Shown here one piece after another: positions 11,508 to 20,290 of a stretch of DNA of 64,000 bases (its first letter is position 1; every line of letters starts with the position of its first letter). The notes under the pieces were generated by a model. It worked only from the letters and a program-made list of their open reading frames with translations, was not told the DNA's origin and searched no databases. Both the position numbers and the translations under genes were made by a program. Source of the DNA: Pseudomonas kielensis (GTDB taxonomy: Bacteria; Pseudomonadota; Gammaproteobacteria; Pseudomonadales; Pseudomonadaceae); the NCBI RefSeq assembly GCF_014236655.1, contig NZ_JACMYG010000025.1, forward strand, positions 1 through 64,000, given 5' to 3'.

Positions 11508-11861
11508 ATGACCGATCTGACGCTTTATCACAACCCGCGCTGCTCGAAATCCCGCGGTGCGCTGGAACTGCTGGAGGCCCGTGGCCTGGCGCCGACCGTG
11601 GTGCGCTACCTGGAAACCCCACTCAATGCCGAGCAATTGCACAGCCTGCTGGGCAAGCTGGGCATCAGCGCCCGGCAATTGCTGCGCACCGGTGAAGACG
11701 AATACAAGAGCCTGAACCTGGCCGATGAGAACCTCAGCGAAGCACAGCTGATCGCCGCCATCGCCGCCCACCCCAAGCTCATGGAACGCCCGATCCTCGA
11801 AGTCGGCAACCAGGCCGTGATCGGCCGGCCGCCGGAAAAAGTATTGGAGATCCTGCCGTGA
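11508..11861 (+). CDS. arsC: ArsC-family glutaredoxin-type arsenate reductase
   Basis: Thioredoxin-fold protein of 117 residues. NPRCSKSRGALELL carries the catalytic Cys12 of the E. coli ArsC type with the CxxS arrangement, and the arginine-containing RPILEVGNQAVIGRPPE segment closes the active site. It may reduce arsenate with glutathione/glutaredoxin, although no arsenite pump or ArsR is next to it. This chromosomal form may therefore be a general oxidoreductase. Its stop overlaps the wrbA GTG by four bases (GTGA), so the genes are coupled. Confidence 0.88.
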   Translation: MTDLTLYHNPRCSKSRGALELLEARGLAPTVVRYLETPLNAEQLHSLLGKLGISARQLLRTGEDEYKSLNLADENLSEAQLIAAIAAHPKLMERPILEVGNQAVIGRPPEKVLEILP

Positions 11862-12481
11862 GCGCGCCGTACATCCTGGTCCTGTATTACAGCCGCAACG
11901 GCTCGACCAATGAAATGGCGCGGCAGATTGCCCGTGGCGTTGAACAGTCTGGCATGGAAGCGCGTCTGCGCACGGTGCCGGCGATTTCCAGCGAATGCGA
12001 AGCCGTGTCGCCGGATATTCCTGACGAAGGCCCGCTGTACGCCAGCCTCGACGACCTGAAACACTGCTCGGGCCTGGCCCTCGGCAGCCCGACCCGCTTC
12101 GGCAACATGGCGGCACCGCTCAAGTACTTCCTCGACGGCACCAGCAACCTGTGGCTGACCGGCGCACTGGTGGGCAAGCCGGCCGGGGTATTCACCTCGA
12201 CCGCCAGCCTGCATGGCGGCCAGGAAACCACCCTGTTGTCGATGATGCTGCCCTTGCTGCATCACGGCATGCTGATCACCGGCCTGCCCTACAGCGAGTC
12301 GGCCCTGCTGGAAACCCGTGGCGGCGGCACGCCCTATGGCGCCAGCCATCACGCCGGGGCCGACGGCAAGAGCGGCTTGAACGAACATGAAGTGGCGCTG
12401 TGCCGAGCCCTGGGCCTGCGCCTGGCGAAAACCGCACAGCTACTGGCCAGCGCCCAGCCAATGGAGAACCACCGTGGCTAA
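11858..12481 (+). CDS. wrbA: NAD(P)H:quinone oxidoreductase WrbA
   Basis: Flavodoxin-like FMN protein of 207 residues that reduces quinones by two electrons, limiting oxidative stress. FMN-binding loops appear as YYSRNGSTNEMA and GSPTRFGNMAAPLK; TSTASLHGGQE and GGGTPYGASHHAG complete the site and are typical of WrbA. The start is a GTG overlapping the arsC stop. It is slightly longer than E. coli WrbA (198). It sits in a compact arsC-wrbA-DUF2069 operon. Confidence 0.93.
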   Translation: MSAPYILVLYYSRNGSTNEMARQIARGVEQSGMEARLRTVPAISSECEAVSPDIPDEGPLYASLDDLKHCSGLALGSPTRFGNMAAPLKYFLDGTSNLWLTGALVGKPAGVFTSTASLHGGQETTLLSMMLPLLHHGMLITGLPYSESALLETRGGGTPYGASHHAGADGKSGLNEHEVALCRALGLRLAKTAQLLASAQPMENHRG

Positions 12482-12899
12482 AAAGCCCAAGATCCTGCCG
12501 CCCATCGAGTGGCTCGAACCCCGCGTGCGGATCAGCCGTGCCGCCAGCCTGCTGTGTTTCTTCGCCCTGGTCGGCCTGCTCTGCGCCTACTACCTGGTGT
12601 TTGCCGACCTGCACGGCGCACGGCCCTGGGTGATCCTGCTGATCGAACTGGTGCCCTTGCTGTTGCTGGCACCGGGGATGATCAGCGGCAGCGCGCGCGG
12701 GCACTCATGGATGTGTTTTGTGGTGAACCTGTACTTCATCAAGGGCGCGATTGCCGCGTTCGATCCCAATCGCCAGTTGTTCGGCCTGCTGGAAATGGGC
12801 GCCAGCCTGGCGGTGTTCTGCTCGGCATTGCTGTATGTGCGCTGGCGCTTCCAGCTCAACCGCAAGTTGGCGGGGGAAGGCGAAACCTGCGCCGGCTGA
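12474..12899 (+). CDS. DUF2069 family inner-membrane protein
   Basis: Small integral membrane protein of 141 residues, unknown function. The start is GTG (VAKKPKILPPIEWLEP), overlapping the wrbA end by 8 bp, with GGAGAACC just upstream. Four hydrophobic segments are visible: about 22-41, 52-68, 76-95 and 103-120. The short basic N-terminus and the operon position after wrbA are conserved features of this family in Pseudomonas. No motif suggests an activity. Confidence 0.8.
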   Translation: MAKKPKILPPIEWLEPRVRISRAASLLCFFALVGLLCAYYLVFADLHGARPWVILLIELVPLLLLAPGMISGSARGHSWMCFVVNLYFIKGAIAAFDPNRQLFGLLEMGASLAVFCSALLYVRWRFQLNRKLAGEGETCAG

Positions 12900-12940
12900 C
12901 AGGGCCTCATCGCGGCATAGGTATCTACATAACTATGGTG

Positions 12941-13022
12941 CGACGTTGCATCGGTGGGCCGACCAGGAGGCCGAACTCTATGTGGGAACTGGCCGGGTGG
13001 CGCTCCGCTTGCCCGCGACTGG
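12941..13022. repeat. Degenerate REP-like sequence
   Basis: The stretch TGTGGGAACTGGCCGGG...CGCTTGCCCGCGA resembles the common Pseudomonas TGTGGGAGCGGGCTTGCTCGCGA repeat with several mismatches. It fills most of the 133-bp gap between two convergent genes. No open reading frame or T-rich terminator was seen in the gap. Confidence 0.4.
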
Positions 13023-13032
13023 AGCGACTGGC

Positions 13033-13704
13033 TCAATGGTTGACGGTAAAGGCCAGCATCATCGAGATCTGGCACATCGGTCGGCCACTGTCGGCGTGCC
13101 ACTGGTTGAAGGCGTTCTGCACTGTCGCCAGGTCCCGCAGGCTGGTGGGCACCTTGTCGATGATCTGCTGGGCATTCAACGCCGCGACCACGTCATAGCT
13201 GGGCACAAAGGTGTCCTTGCCGACCATGCGCAAAAACCGCGGCGCCGACAAACCGCCCATCTGATGCCCGTGCTTGGCCAGGTACTTCCACAGGCCGACG
13301 ATATCGGTCACCGGCCACTGGGCGATCAACTCGCCGAAGCTGCCCTTGTCCTTGGCCACGTCGAGGATGAACTGGGCGTTGCGCGGCACACTCTTGAGCT
13401 TGCCCAGGTGACGGATGATCCGCGCGTCCTGCATCAGGCGCTCCAGGTGTTCGGCGCCCATCAACACCACCTTTTCGGGGTCGAACTTGAAGAACACCTC
13501 TTCGAATGCCGGCCACTTGGCGTCCACCAGGCTGTGCTTGAGGCCGGCGCGGAAGACCCGCAGGGCCATGGTCGACAGGTAGCGATCATCGCTGATCTTG
13601 CGCAATTGGGCCGGGGTCTTGGGGACCGGCAGATGGGCTTCCAGTTCGGCTGCCGAACCAAAGCGATTCAGACAGTATTCGTGCAGCCACTTGTAATCGC
13701 GCAT
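13033..13704 (-). CDS. DNA-3-methyladenine glycosylase I-like protein
   Basis: A 223-residue soluble protein. It belongs to a Pseudomonas-typical family (MRDYKWLHEYCLNRFGS) usually annotated as 3-methyladenine DNA glycosylase of the helix-hairpin-helix superfamily. GLWKYLAKHGHQMGGLSAPRFLRMVGKDTF gives the helix-turn part, and ends with a conserved aspartate (SYDVV) that could be catalytic. It would remove alkylated bases in base-excision repair. It lacks the zinc-binding CxxC...H ends of E. coli Tag, so activity is inferred from family annotation only. SD GGAGAGGGC precedes the ATG. Confidence 0.65.
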   Translation of the reverse strand: MRDYKWLHEYCLNRFGSAAELEAHLPVPKTPAQLRKISDDRYLSTMALRVFRAGLKHSLVDAKWPAFEEVFFKFDPEKVVLMGAEHLERLMQDARIIRHLGKLKSVPRNAQFILDVAKDKGSFGELIAQWPVTDIVGLWKYLAKHGHQMGGLSAPRFLRMVGKDTFVPSYDVVAALNAQQIIDKVPTSLRDLATVQNAFNQWHADSGRPMCQISMMLAFTVNH

Positions 13705-13721
13705 GCCCTCTCCTTTGCAAA

Positions 13722-13750
13722 CAAATAAAAACGGCGCCCGCGAGCGCCGT
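13722..13750 (-). terminator. Intrinsic terminator of ttcA
   Basis: Downstream of ttcA on the minus strand, ACGGCGC and GCGCCGT form a 7-bp GC-rich stem with a six-base loop, followed by TTTTTATTTG. It is a standard rho-independent terminator and ends ttcA just before the glycosylase gene starts. Confidence 0.85.
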
Positions 13751-13771
13751 CACGACTCACCGCTGATCGCG

Positions 13772-14596
13772 TCAGAGATTGACCACATTGACGAAGCGCG
13801 AGGCCGCGGTTTCGTCAATTTTCAGGCTGGTGAAGTCAAACAGGTTACGGTCCGCCAGCTGCGAAGGGATCACATTCTGCAGGCTGCGGAAGATGCTTTC
13901 GCTGCGGCCCGGGGTCTTGCGTTCCCAGTCCTGGAGCATGTCCTTGACCACCTGGCGCTGCAGGTTTTCCTGGGAGCCACACAGGTTGCACGGAATGATC
14001 GGGAACTGCTTGAAGTCCGAGTAGGCCTGGATGTCTTTCTCGTTGCAGTAGGCCAGCGGACGAATCACCACGTTGCGCCCATCATCGGCGCGTAATTTCG
14101 GCGGCATGGCCTTGAGCGAACCGTTGAAAAACATGTTGAGGAAAAAGGTCTCGACGATGTCATCGCGATGGTGACCCAGGGCCATCTTGGTCGCGCCGAT
14201 TTCGTCGGCGAAGGTATAGAGCGTACCGCGACGCAGGCGCGAGCACAGCGAGCAGGTGGTCTTGCCCTCCGGGATCAGTTCCTTGACCACCGAATAGGTG
14301 TCCTTTTCGACGATGTGGTACTCCACCCCCAGTTCCTTGAGGTAGGCGGGCAAGACATGCTCGGGAAAACCCGGCTGCTTTTGGTCCATGTTCACCGCGA
14401 CGATCTCGAACTTGATCGGCGCCACCTTTTGCAGGTGCAGCAGCACGTCGAGCATGGTGTAGCTGTCCTTGCCTCCGGACAGGCAGACCATGACCTTGTC
14501 GCCGTCCTCAATCATGTTGAAGTCGGCAACGGCCTCCCCGGCCTGGCGGCGTAGACGTTTCTGCAGTTTGTTCTGGTTGACCGTAAGAGTGCCCAT
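13772..14596 (-). CDS. ttcA: tRNA 2-thiocytidine(32) synthetase TtcA
   Basis: ATP-dependent enzyme (274 residues) that thiolates cytidine 32 in tRNA using a 4Fe-4S cluster. The PP-loop is SGGKDSYTM. Two CxxC motifs, CSLCSR and CNLCGS, give the cluster cysteines. GHHRDDIVETFFLNMFF is the family signature. I chose the ATG MGTLTVNQNK, which gives the usual length; the frame extends upstream without homology. The gene has its own terminator. Confidence 0.95.
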   Translation of the reverse strand: MGTLTVNQNKLQKRLRRQAGEAVADFNMIEDGDKVMVCLSGGKDSYTMLDVLLHLQKVAPIKFEIVAVNMDQKQPGFPEHVLPAYLKELGVEYHIVEKDTYSVVKELIPEGKTTCSLCSRLRRGTLYTFADEIGATKMALGHHRDDIVETFFLNMFFNGSLKAMPPKLRADDGRNVVIRPLAYCNEKDIQAYSDFKQFPIIPCNLCGSQENLQRQVVKDMLQDWERKTPGRSESIFRSLQNVIPSQLADRNLFDFTSLKIDETAASRFVNVVNL

Positions 14597-14895
14597 GGCG
14601 CTTGAAATCCGCGAGGTGTGACGAAAGGCCGGCATTTTACGCAAAAACCCCGGGCGGGCGAAGTGCCCTGCGTCTTCGGGTGCCATCGGCCAAGCCCCAG
14701 GGCCACCGTCATGCAGCACAGCGATTAAGCCCGTGGTTTACAGCGCGATTTGCTCTAAAGCCCCTGCACCGGCGTGTTCCAGTCCTTTCTATACTGCGAC
14801 ATAAGGTCGCAGACCCAATGACCTTTACCGACTTGGCCGCTGGCCCGTAGGCGCTCCGTTGGGGGGCGACAGCAATCACGTAGGAGTGACTGATT

Positions 14896-15498
14896 ATGAT
14901 CCATCACGTCGTGGGGCTTTTCACCCACCCAGATCAAGAATGGAAAGAAATCCGTGGCGACCAAGAGGAAAGCATCAGCCACATGTACCTCACCCACACG
15001 CTGATCCTGGCGGCGATCCCGGCGGTTTCCGCGTTTATCGGCACGACCCAGGTGGGCTGGGTAATCGGCAGCCGGGCGCCCGTCATGCTGACCATGGAAA
15101 GCGCGCTCTGGATGACCATCATGTCGTACCTGGCGATGCTGGGCGGGGTCGCGGTGATGGGGGCGTTCATTCACTGGATGGCCCGCACCTATGACGCCAC
15201 ACCGAGCCTGGCGCGCTGTGTCGCGTTTGCCACCTACACCGCCACCCCGTTGTTCATCGGCGGCCTGGCGGCGCTGTATCCCCATATGTGGCTGGGCATG
15301 ATCGTCGGCACCGCGGCCATTTGCTACACGGTCTACCTGTTGTACGTCGGCTTGCCGACCTTCATGAACATTCCAACGGACGAAGGGTTTCTGTTCTCAA
15401 GTTCAGTGCTTGCCGTAGGGCTGGTGGTGCTGGTGGCGATCATGGCCTTCACCGTCATTGTCTGGGGCCTGGGCGTCGGCCCGGTCTATACCAACTGA
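14896..15498 (+). CDS. Yip1-family inner-membrane protein
   Basis: Polytopic membrane protein of 200 residues. The N-terminus HHVVGLFTHPDQEWKEIR is typical of bacterial YIP1-domain proteins, followed by about five hydrophobic segments (near 33-52, 72-94, 108-128, 131-150, 166-190). The ATG follows TAGGAGTG. The function is unknown; related proteins occur widely in gamma-proteobacteria. It stands alone, with a hairpin terminator downstream. Confidence 0.8.
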   Translation: MIHHVVGLFTHPDQEWKEIRGDQEESISHMYLTHTLILAAIPAVSAFIGTTQVGWVIGSRAPVMLTMESALWMTIMSYLAMLGGVAVMGAFIHWMARTYDATPSLARCVAFATYTATPLFIGGLAALYPHMWLGMIVGTAAICYTVYLLYVGLPTFMNIPTDEGFLFSSSVLAVGLVVLVAIMAFTVIVWGLGVGPVYTN

Positions 15499-15572
15499 AC
15501 AGGCATTCAAGGCAAGCCGCTGGAGCGAGCAAGGGACGCCGCCCATAAAACAAACGAGGATCTGCCAATACC

Positions 15573-15594
15573 GGCCGCCGCAAGGCGGCCTTTT
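15573..15594 (+). terminator. Probable terminator of the Yip1-like gene
   Basis: GGCCGCC and GGCGGCC form a perfect 7-bp stem with a GCAA tetraloop, followed by four T residues. The T-tract is short, so termination may be partial. Confidence 0.65.
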
Positions 15595-15680
15595 GCTGGG
15601 ACCACAACCATTCGGCAGCTGGGCGATTCGCAACGACCCGGGTTTGCAGCATACTCGTGGCCTCTGGAGATCCGTTAAGC

Positions 15681-16175
15681 ATGCCCGAGCAACTCAATAC
15701 CCGCGTCGAAGACTGTTTCCAACAAGCCGAATCCTTTTTCAAACGCCCTTTCAAGCGCCCAGTGGTCAGCCTCAAGCTGCGTGGGCAGAAGGCTGGCGTG
15801 GCGCACCTGCATGAAAACCTGCTGCGCTTCAATCTGCAGCTGTACCGCGAGAACAGCGAAGATTTCCTCAAGCAGACCGTGGCCCACGAAGTCGCGCACC
15901 TGATCGCCCACCAACTGTTTGGCGAGCGCATTGCGCCCCACGGCGAGGAATGGCAACTGATCATGCGCGGCGTCTACGAGCTGCCACCCGATCGTTGCCA
16001 CACCTACGCCATTAAACGCCGCAGCGTGACCCGTTACATTTACCGCTGCCCGTGCGCCAACAGCGACTTCCCGTTCTCGGCCCAGCGCCATAGCCTGGTG
16101 CGCCAAGGCCGGCGCTACCTGTGTCGGCGTTGTCGGCAGACCTTGGTGTTTACCGGCGAGTCGCGGGTCGAATAG
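15681..16175 (+). CDS. sprT: SprT family zinc protease-like protein
   Basis: A 164-residue protein with the zincin motif HEVAHLIAH near residue 70 and a C-terminal zinc-ribbon formed by CPCANSDFPF and CRRCRQ. SprT resembles the SPRTN/Wss1 protease fold, which cleaves DNA-protein crosslinks in eukaryotes; the bacterial role is unclear. The ATG MPEQLNTRVEDC gives the usual length; an in-frame ATG eight codons upstream is less likely. Confidence 0.9.
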   Translation: MPEQLNTRVEDCFQQAESFFKRPFKRPVVSLKLRGQKAGVAHLHENLLRFNLQLYRENSEDFLKQTVAHEVAHLIAHQLFGERIAPHGEEWQLIMRGVYELPPDRCHTYAIKRRSVTRYIYRCPCANSDFPFSAQRHSLVRQGRRYLCRRCRQTLVFTGESRVE

Positions 16176-16253
16176 CGGGATCTGCAGCGCTTCGACCGGC
16201 CCCATTGCGAGCAGACGGAGCGCCGCCCGGCTCGCTGCCACCCCGCGTCACGT

Positions 16254-17435
16254 TCAGAGGATGACCTTGGTCCGCCGCAGTTCGTCGATCCGCTGCTCGC
16301 TGTAGCCCAACTCGCTCAACACCTGGCGGGTATGTGCCCCCAGCGTCGCGCCGATATGCCGTGGCTGCGGCAAGCCCTCGGAGAACTTCAACGGACAGGC
16401 CATCTGCGCCTGGCTGCTGCCATCGCCGCGCGGCACCTGGGTCACCAGTTCCCGTGCCCTGAGCTGGGGATGGGCCACCGCTTCGGCCACACTGAGTACC
16501 GGCTCGACGCAGGCATCGACGTCAGCAAACAGCGCACACAGGTCGCTGAAGTCGCGCTTTTCGAATTCGATCTGCAAGGCCTGCTTCAGGGCCTGTTGTT
16601 GCTCTGCTTTGGGCGACAGCCCCAGGGCCGCCAACTCGGGACGACCGAGGGCGGCGCACAATTGCTGCATGAAGTTGGGCTCAAGGCTGCCCACCGACAT
16701 CCAGCGTCCGTCGCGGCTGCGGTAGTAGTCATAGAAGCTGCCACCGTTGAGCATCTGCTCCTCACACCCCGGCTCCACACCACACGCCAGGTAGCCGGCC
16801 CCCGCCATCGCGTTCAGGCTGAATACGCAATCGGTCATGCTCACGTCCAGGTGCTGGCCCTGCCCGCTCTGCTGACGGGCAATCACCGCCGCCAACAGGC
16901 CGATCACCCCGTGCAAAGAACCACCGGCGATGTCCGCCGCCTGGAACCCCAGCGGCAACGGCCCGCTGTCGGCACGCCCGGTGTAGCTGGCCAGGCCGGC
17001 CAGCGCCAGGTAGTTGAGGTCGTGGCCGGCGCGGTCCTTGTAGGGGCCGGTCTGGCCGTAGCCGGTGATCGACACGTAGATCAGTCGCGGGTTGATCGCC
17101 TTCAGGGCTTCATACCCCAGCCCCAGGCGCTCCATCACGCCGGGACGGAACTGCTCCAGCAGGATGTCGTGGTCCTGCATCAGTTGCTTGACCACCTCCA
17201 GCGCCGCCGGTTGCTTGAGGTCCAGCGCCAGGCTGCGCTTGTTGCGGTTGAGGTAGGCATGGCTGGCCGAGATGCCCTGGTCATGGGGCGGTAGCACCCG
17301 CAGCAGGTCCATGCGGGTTGGCGATTCGATGCGCAGCACCTCAGCGCCCATGTCCGCCAGCAACAGCGAGGCGAAGGGCCCCGGCAAGAGTGTCGAGAAA
17401 TCCAGAACCTTGAGTGATGCCAGTGGACCCTGCAT
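16254..17435 (-). CDS. CaiB/BaiF-type CoA-transferase (racemase-like)
   Basis: Family III CoA-transferase/alpha-methylacyl-CoA racemase-like enzyme of 393 residues. The N-terminus LKVLDFSTLLPGPFASLLLADMGAEVLRIE is the family signature, followed by NRNKRSLALDLK and EQFRPGVMERLGLGYE. GHDLNYLALAG contains the His-Asp pair expected in racemases (AMACR-type) rather than simple transferases. It would act on branched or beta-hydroxy acyl-CoA thioesters. No acyl-CoA dehydrogenase is adjacent, so the substrate cannot be deduced. Confidence 0.85.
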   Translation of the reverse strand: MQGPLASLKVLDFSTLLPGPFASLLLADMGAEVLRIESPTRMDLLRVLPPHDQGISASHAYLNRNKRSLALDLKQPAALEVVKQLMQDHDILLEQFRPGVMERLGLGYEALKAINPRLIYVSITGYGQTGPYKDRAGHDLNYLALAGLASYTGRADSGPLPLGFQAADIAGGSLHGVIGLLAAVIARQQSGQGQHLDVSMTDCVFSLNAMAGAGYLACGVEPGCEEQMLNGGSFYDYYRSRDGRWMSVGSLEPNFMQQLCAALGRPELAALGLSPKAEQQQALKQALQIEFEKRDFSDLCALFADVDACVEPVLSVAEAVAHPQLRARELVTQVPRGDGSSQAQMACPLKFSEGLPQPRHIGATLGAHTRQVLSELGYSEQRIDELRRTKVIL

Positions 17436-17565
17436 AAGCCATCTCCTTGAGCGATACCAGCAGACTAGGCAGCCGTCCGCCTGACGGCAATCACCTTAAC
17501 CGCCAGCGCGGGTGACTTTTACGCTCAGGGGGTTGCCGCGAGCAGGTTTGGCTCCCGCGTCGCAG

Positions 17566-17600
17566 ACAACAAAAAACCCGCCGTAGCGGGTTTTTTGTTG
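17566..17600 (-). terminator. Terminator after dctA, symmetric
   Basis: ACAACAAAAAACCCGC, a CGTA loop and GCGGGTTTTTTGTTGT form a long stem whose outer part is A/T only. It works as an intrinsic terminator for dctA on the minus strand and could also stop transcription from the other side. Confidence 0.88.
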
Positions 17601-17611
17601 TCGCCTGTGAA

Positions 17612-18946
17612 TTACTTCAAGGCAGCCGGGGCCGGGCCTTCGGCCACACCCAGGTCATCCATTTCACGATTGTCGGAGATTCCACGACCACCGGAAGCCA
17701 GCTCGACTTGCAGCTTGTCTTCGTCCAGTTCCTTGACCCACTTGGCCACCACCAGGGTAGCCACAGCGTTACCTACCAGGTTGGTCAGGGCACGCGCTTC
17801 GGACATGAAGCGGTCGATACCGAGGATCAGCGCCAGGCCGGCAACCGGCAGGTGGCCAACAGCCGAGAGGGTCGCAGCCAACACGATGAAGCCGCTACCG
17901 GTCACGCCTGCAGCACCTTTGGAGGACAACAGCAGCACCAACAGCAGGGTGATCTGGTGGGTGATGTCCATGTGGGTGTCGGTCGCCTGGGCGATGAACA
18001 CGGCCGCCATGGTCAGGTAGATCGAGGTACCGTCCAGGTTGAACGAGTAACCCGTCGGAATCACCAGGCCCACCACCGATTTCTGTGCGCCCAGGCGTTC
18101 CATTTTGATCAGCATGCGTGGCAGCGCCGATTCGGACGAGGAAGTACCCAGTACGATCAACAGTTCTTCACGGATGTAGCGGATCAGTTTCAGTACGCTG
18201 AAGCCGTGAGCGCGGCAGATTGCGCCCAGCACCAGCAGCACGAACAACACGCAAGTGATGTAGAAGCAGATCATCAACTGGCCCAGTTGCACCAGGGAGC
18301 CGACACCGTAGGCACCGATGGTGAAGGCCATGGCACCCAGCGCACCGATGGGCGCCAGTTTCATGATCATGTTGATGATGTTGAACATCACGTGGGCGAA
18401 ACGATCGATGAAGTCCAGTACCGGCTTGCCGTAGGCACCCAGGCGGTGCAAGGCGAAACCGAAGATCACCGAGAACATCAGGACCTGCAGGATGTCACCG
18501 TTGGCGAACGCACCGACAATGGTGTTCGGGATCACGTTGAGAATGAAACCGACGATGCTCTGGTCCTTGCCGGCCGTGACGTAGGCCGCGACTTTGGAGG
18601 CGTCGAGGGTCGTTACATCGATGTGCATGCCGGCGCCCGGTTGCACCACGTTGACCACGACCAGGCCGATCAGCAGGGCGATGGTGGAAACGATCTCGAA
18701 GTAGAGCAGCGCGTAGCCGCCGGTTTTGCCCACCGACTTCATGTTCTGCATACCCGCGATACCGCTGACCACGGTGCAGAAAATGATGGGTGCAATGACC
18801 ATCTTGATCAGTTTGATGAACCCGTCACCCAGTGGCTTGAGTGCCACCCCGGTCTGCGGATAGAAGTGACCGAGCAAGATGCCGATAACAATGGCAACGA
18901 TTACCTGGAAATACAGGGTTTTGTAGAATGGCTGACGAGTCGTCAT
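17612..18946 (-). CDS. dctA: C4-dicarboxylate:cation symporter DctA
   Basis: Inner-membrane importer for succinate, fumarate and malate (444 residues, normal length). MTTRQPFYKTLYFQVI is the DctA start; a longer frame exists upstream but has no homology and crosses the promoter. Family motifs: serine-rich hairpin GTSSSESALPRM, PTGYSFNLDGTSIYLT and the helical GAAGVTGSGFIVLAATL. SD GAGGAA is present. A sigma54-type promoter lies about 130 bp upstream, in keeping with DctB/DctD-RpoN control known in Pseudomonas, and a strong terminator follows. Confidence 0.97.
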   Translation of the reverse strand: MTTRQPFYKTLYFQVIVAIVIGILLGHFYPQTGVALKPLGDGFIKLIKMVIAPIIFCTVVSGIAGMQNMKSVGKTGGYALLYFEIVSTIALLIGLVVVNVVQPGAGMHIDVTTLDASKVAAYVTAGKDQSIVGFILNVIPNTIVGAFANGDILQVLMFSVIFGFALHRLGAYGKPVLDFIDRFAHVMFNIINMIMKLAPIGALGAMAFTIGAYGVGSLVQLGQLMICFYITCVLFVLLVLGAICRAHGFSVLKLIRYIREELLIVLGTSSSESALPRMLIKMERLGAQKSVVGLVIPTGYSFNLDGTSIYLTMAAVFIAQATDTHMDITHQITLLLVLLLSSKGAAGVTGSGFIVLAATLSAVGHLPVAGLALILGIDRFMSEARALTNLVGNAVATLVVAKWVKELDEDKLQVELASGGRGISDNREMDDLGVAEGPAPAALK

Positions 18947-19075
18947 TGCAAAGTTCCTCAAGAGCACCGCGTTGCCATCATCCATCTGAGGCAAACGACG
19001 CCTAAAGTGCGAACCCTCCTGCACTGGAGGGATTTGTTGTGTCGAGCTGCGCGCTGGCAGACCTCTTGGCCTCAT

Positions 19076-19091
19076 TGCAGAGCTCGTGCCA
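19076..19091 (-). promoter_or_regulatory. Sigma54 (RpoN) promoter of dctA
   Basis: On the minus strand the sequence TGGCACGAGCTCTGCA matches the -24/-12 consensus (TGGCAC-N5-TTGCA) with one mismatch and the exact ten-base spacing between GG and GC. It lies about 130 bp before the dctA ATG. DctD-dependent RpoN control of dctA is known in P. aeruginosa. Confidence 0.75.
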
Positions 19092-19124
19092 CCTTTGCCA
19101 AATCCCCTACAAGCCACGCGCCAC

Positions 19125-19140
19125 AAGGGCTACAGCCCTT
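19125..19140. promoter_or_regulatory. 16-bp palindrome upstream of the dctA sigma54 site
   Basis: AAGGGCT-AC-AGCCCTT is a perfect 7+7 palindrome about 35 bp upstream of the -24 element and 143 bp before the AraC gene start. It could be an activator site (DctD) or the AraC protein's operator. The rest of the 336-bp gap between dctA and the AraC gene shows no coding potential. Confidence 0.4.
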
Positions 19141-19282
19141 CTCATGACGCGGCACCCACGACTCGCCTGGCGGATTCCCGCCCAATGCCCGAATCGAGTC
19201 CTGCAATTTGGCGGAAATCCGCCTTGTTCCACCCGTGAGGGCTGGCTAAGATCCGCCACTCAATGGTCGGACCCCACTCCCC

Positions 19283-20281
19283 ATGCGCGAACGCACTATC
19301 GCCAGTCATTTCGCCCGCGCTGCCACCGGTGGCGCCCGGCGGATGGGCTATGACTACGCAGAGCTGTTGCACCGGCTCGGGATCAGCGCCGAATTGCTCG
19401 ACGAGCCCCGTGCCCGGATCGCGCCGGAACAGTTCAGCGCCCTGTTGCAAGGCCTGTGGCTGGCGCTGGATGACGAATACCTGGGTTTGGCCCGCAGTCC
19501 CAGCAAGCGCGGGACTTTCGCCATGATGTGCCACGCCCTGATTCACTGCAGCACGCTGGAGAAAGCCCTGGGGCGCGGCCTGTTGTTTTACAGCCTGTTC
19601 CCCGACTCGCCAGGCCTGACCCTGGCCCGGGAAGAGCAATGGGTGCGCTTGAGCCTGGATGATTCGCAGCTGCGCGACCCCGATCACTTTCTCAGTGAAA
19701 GCCTGCTGGTGATCTGGCATCGCCTTGGCAGTTGGTTGATCGGCCAGCGCATCGCCCTCGAGCAGGCCAGTTTCAGCTACCCGAAACCCGGGCATAGCGC
19801 CGAGTACGACCTGCTATTCCCTTGTCCGCTCGAGTTCGGCGCCCAGCGCACCAGCCTGCTGTTTCACAGTCGCTACCTGGGCATGCCGCTGTTGCAGGAC
19901 GAACGAACCCTCAAGCATTTTCTCGAGCACTCACCGGCCGACCTGCTGTCGCGCCCGGATGACGGCGACAGCCTGAGCAGTCGGTTGCGCCGCCTGCTCA
20001 GTCGTGACAGCAGCCGCTGGCCCGACCTGGATGCCGTGGCGGCGCACTTGCACATCAGTCCGCAAACCCTGCGTCGGCACTTGCGCGAAGAGGGCTCGAG
20101 TTTTCAGGAATTGAAGGATCAGTTGCGCCGCGACATCGCGATCTATCATCTGCGTCGCGCCGACCTGTCGTTGCAACAGATCGCCTGGCAATTGGGCTTC
20201 TCCGAACCCTCGGCGTTTCACCGGGCGTTCAAGAAATGGACCGGACTGACACCGGGCGCCTATCGCGCCCAGGACAGTTGA
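19283..20281 (+). CDS. AraC-family transcriptional regulator (arabinose-binding-like sensor)
   Basis: A 332-residue DNA-binding protein. The N-terminal two thirds match the 'arabinose-binding domain of AraC, N-term' type sensor seen in OruR/ArgR-like Pseudomonas regulators (SAELLDEPRARIAPEQF, HALIHCSTLEKALGRG). The C-terminal double helix-turn-helix shows LDAVAAHLHISPQTLRRHLREEGSSF and LQQIAWQLGFSEPSAFHRAFKKWTGLTPGAYR. It is divergent from dctA. The target is not known. Confidence 0.88.
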   Translation: MRERTIASHFARAATGGARRMGYDYAELLHRLGISAELLDEPRARIAPEQFSALLQGLWLALDDEYLGLARSPSKRGTFAMMCHALIHCSTLEKALGRGLLFYSLFPDSPGLTLAREEQWVRLSLDDSQLRDPDHFLSESLLVIWHRLGSWLIGQRIALEQASFSYPKPGHSAEYDLLFPCPLEFGAQRTSLLFHSRYLGMPLLQDERTLKHFLEHSPADLLSRPDDGDSLSSRLRRLLSRDSSRWPDLDAVAAHLHISPQTLRRHLREEGSSFQELKDQLRRDIAIYHLRRADLSLQQIAWQLGFSEPSAFHRAFKKWTGLTPGAYRAQDS

Positions 20282-20290
20282 ACCGCGGCT

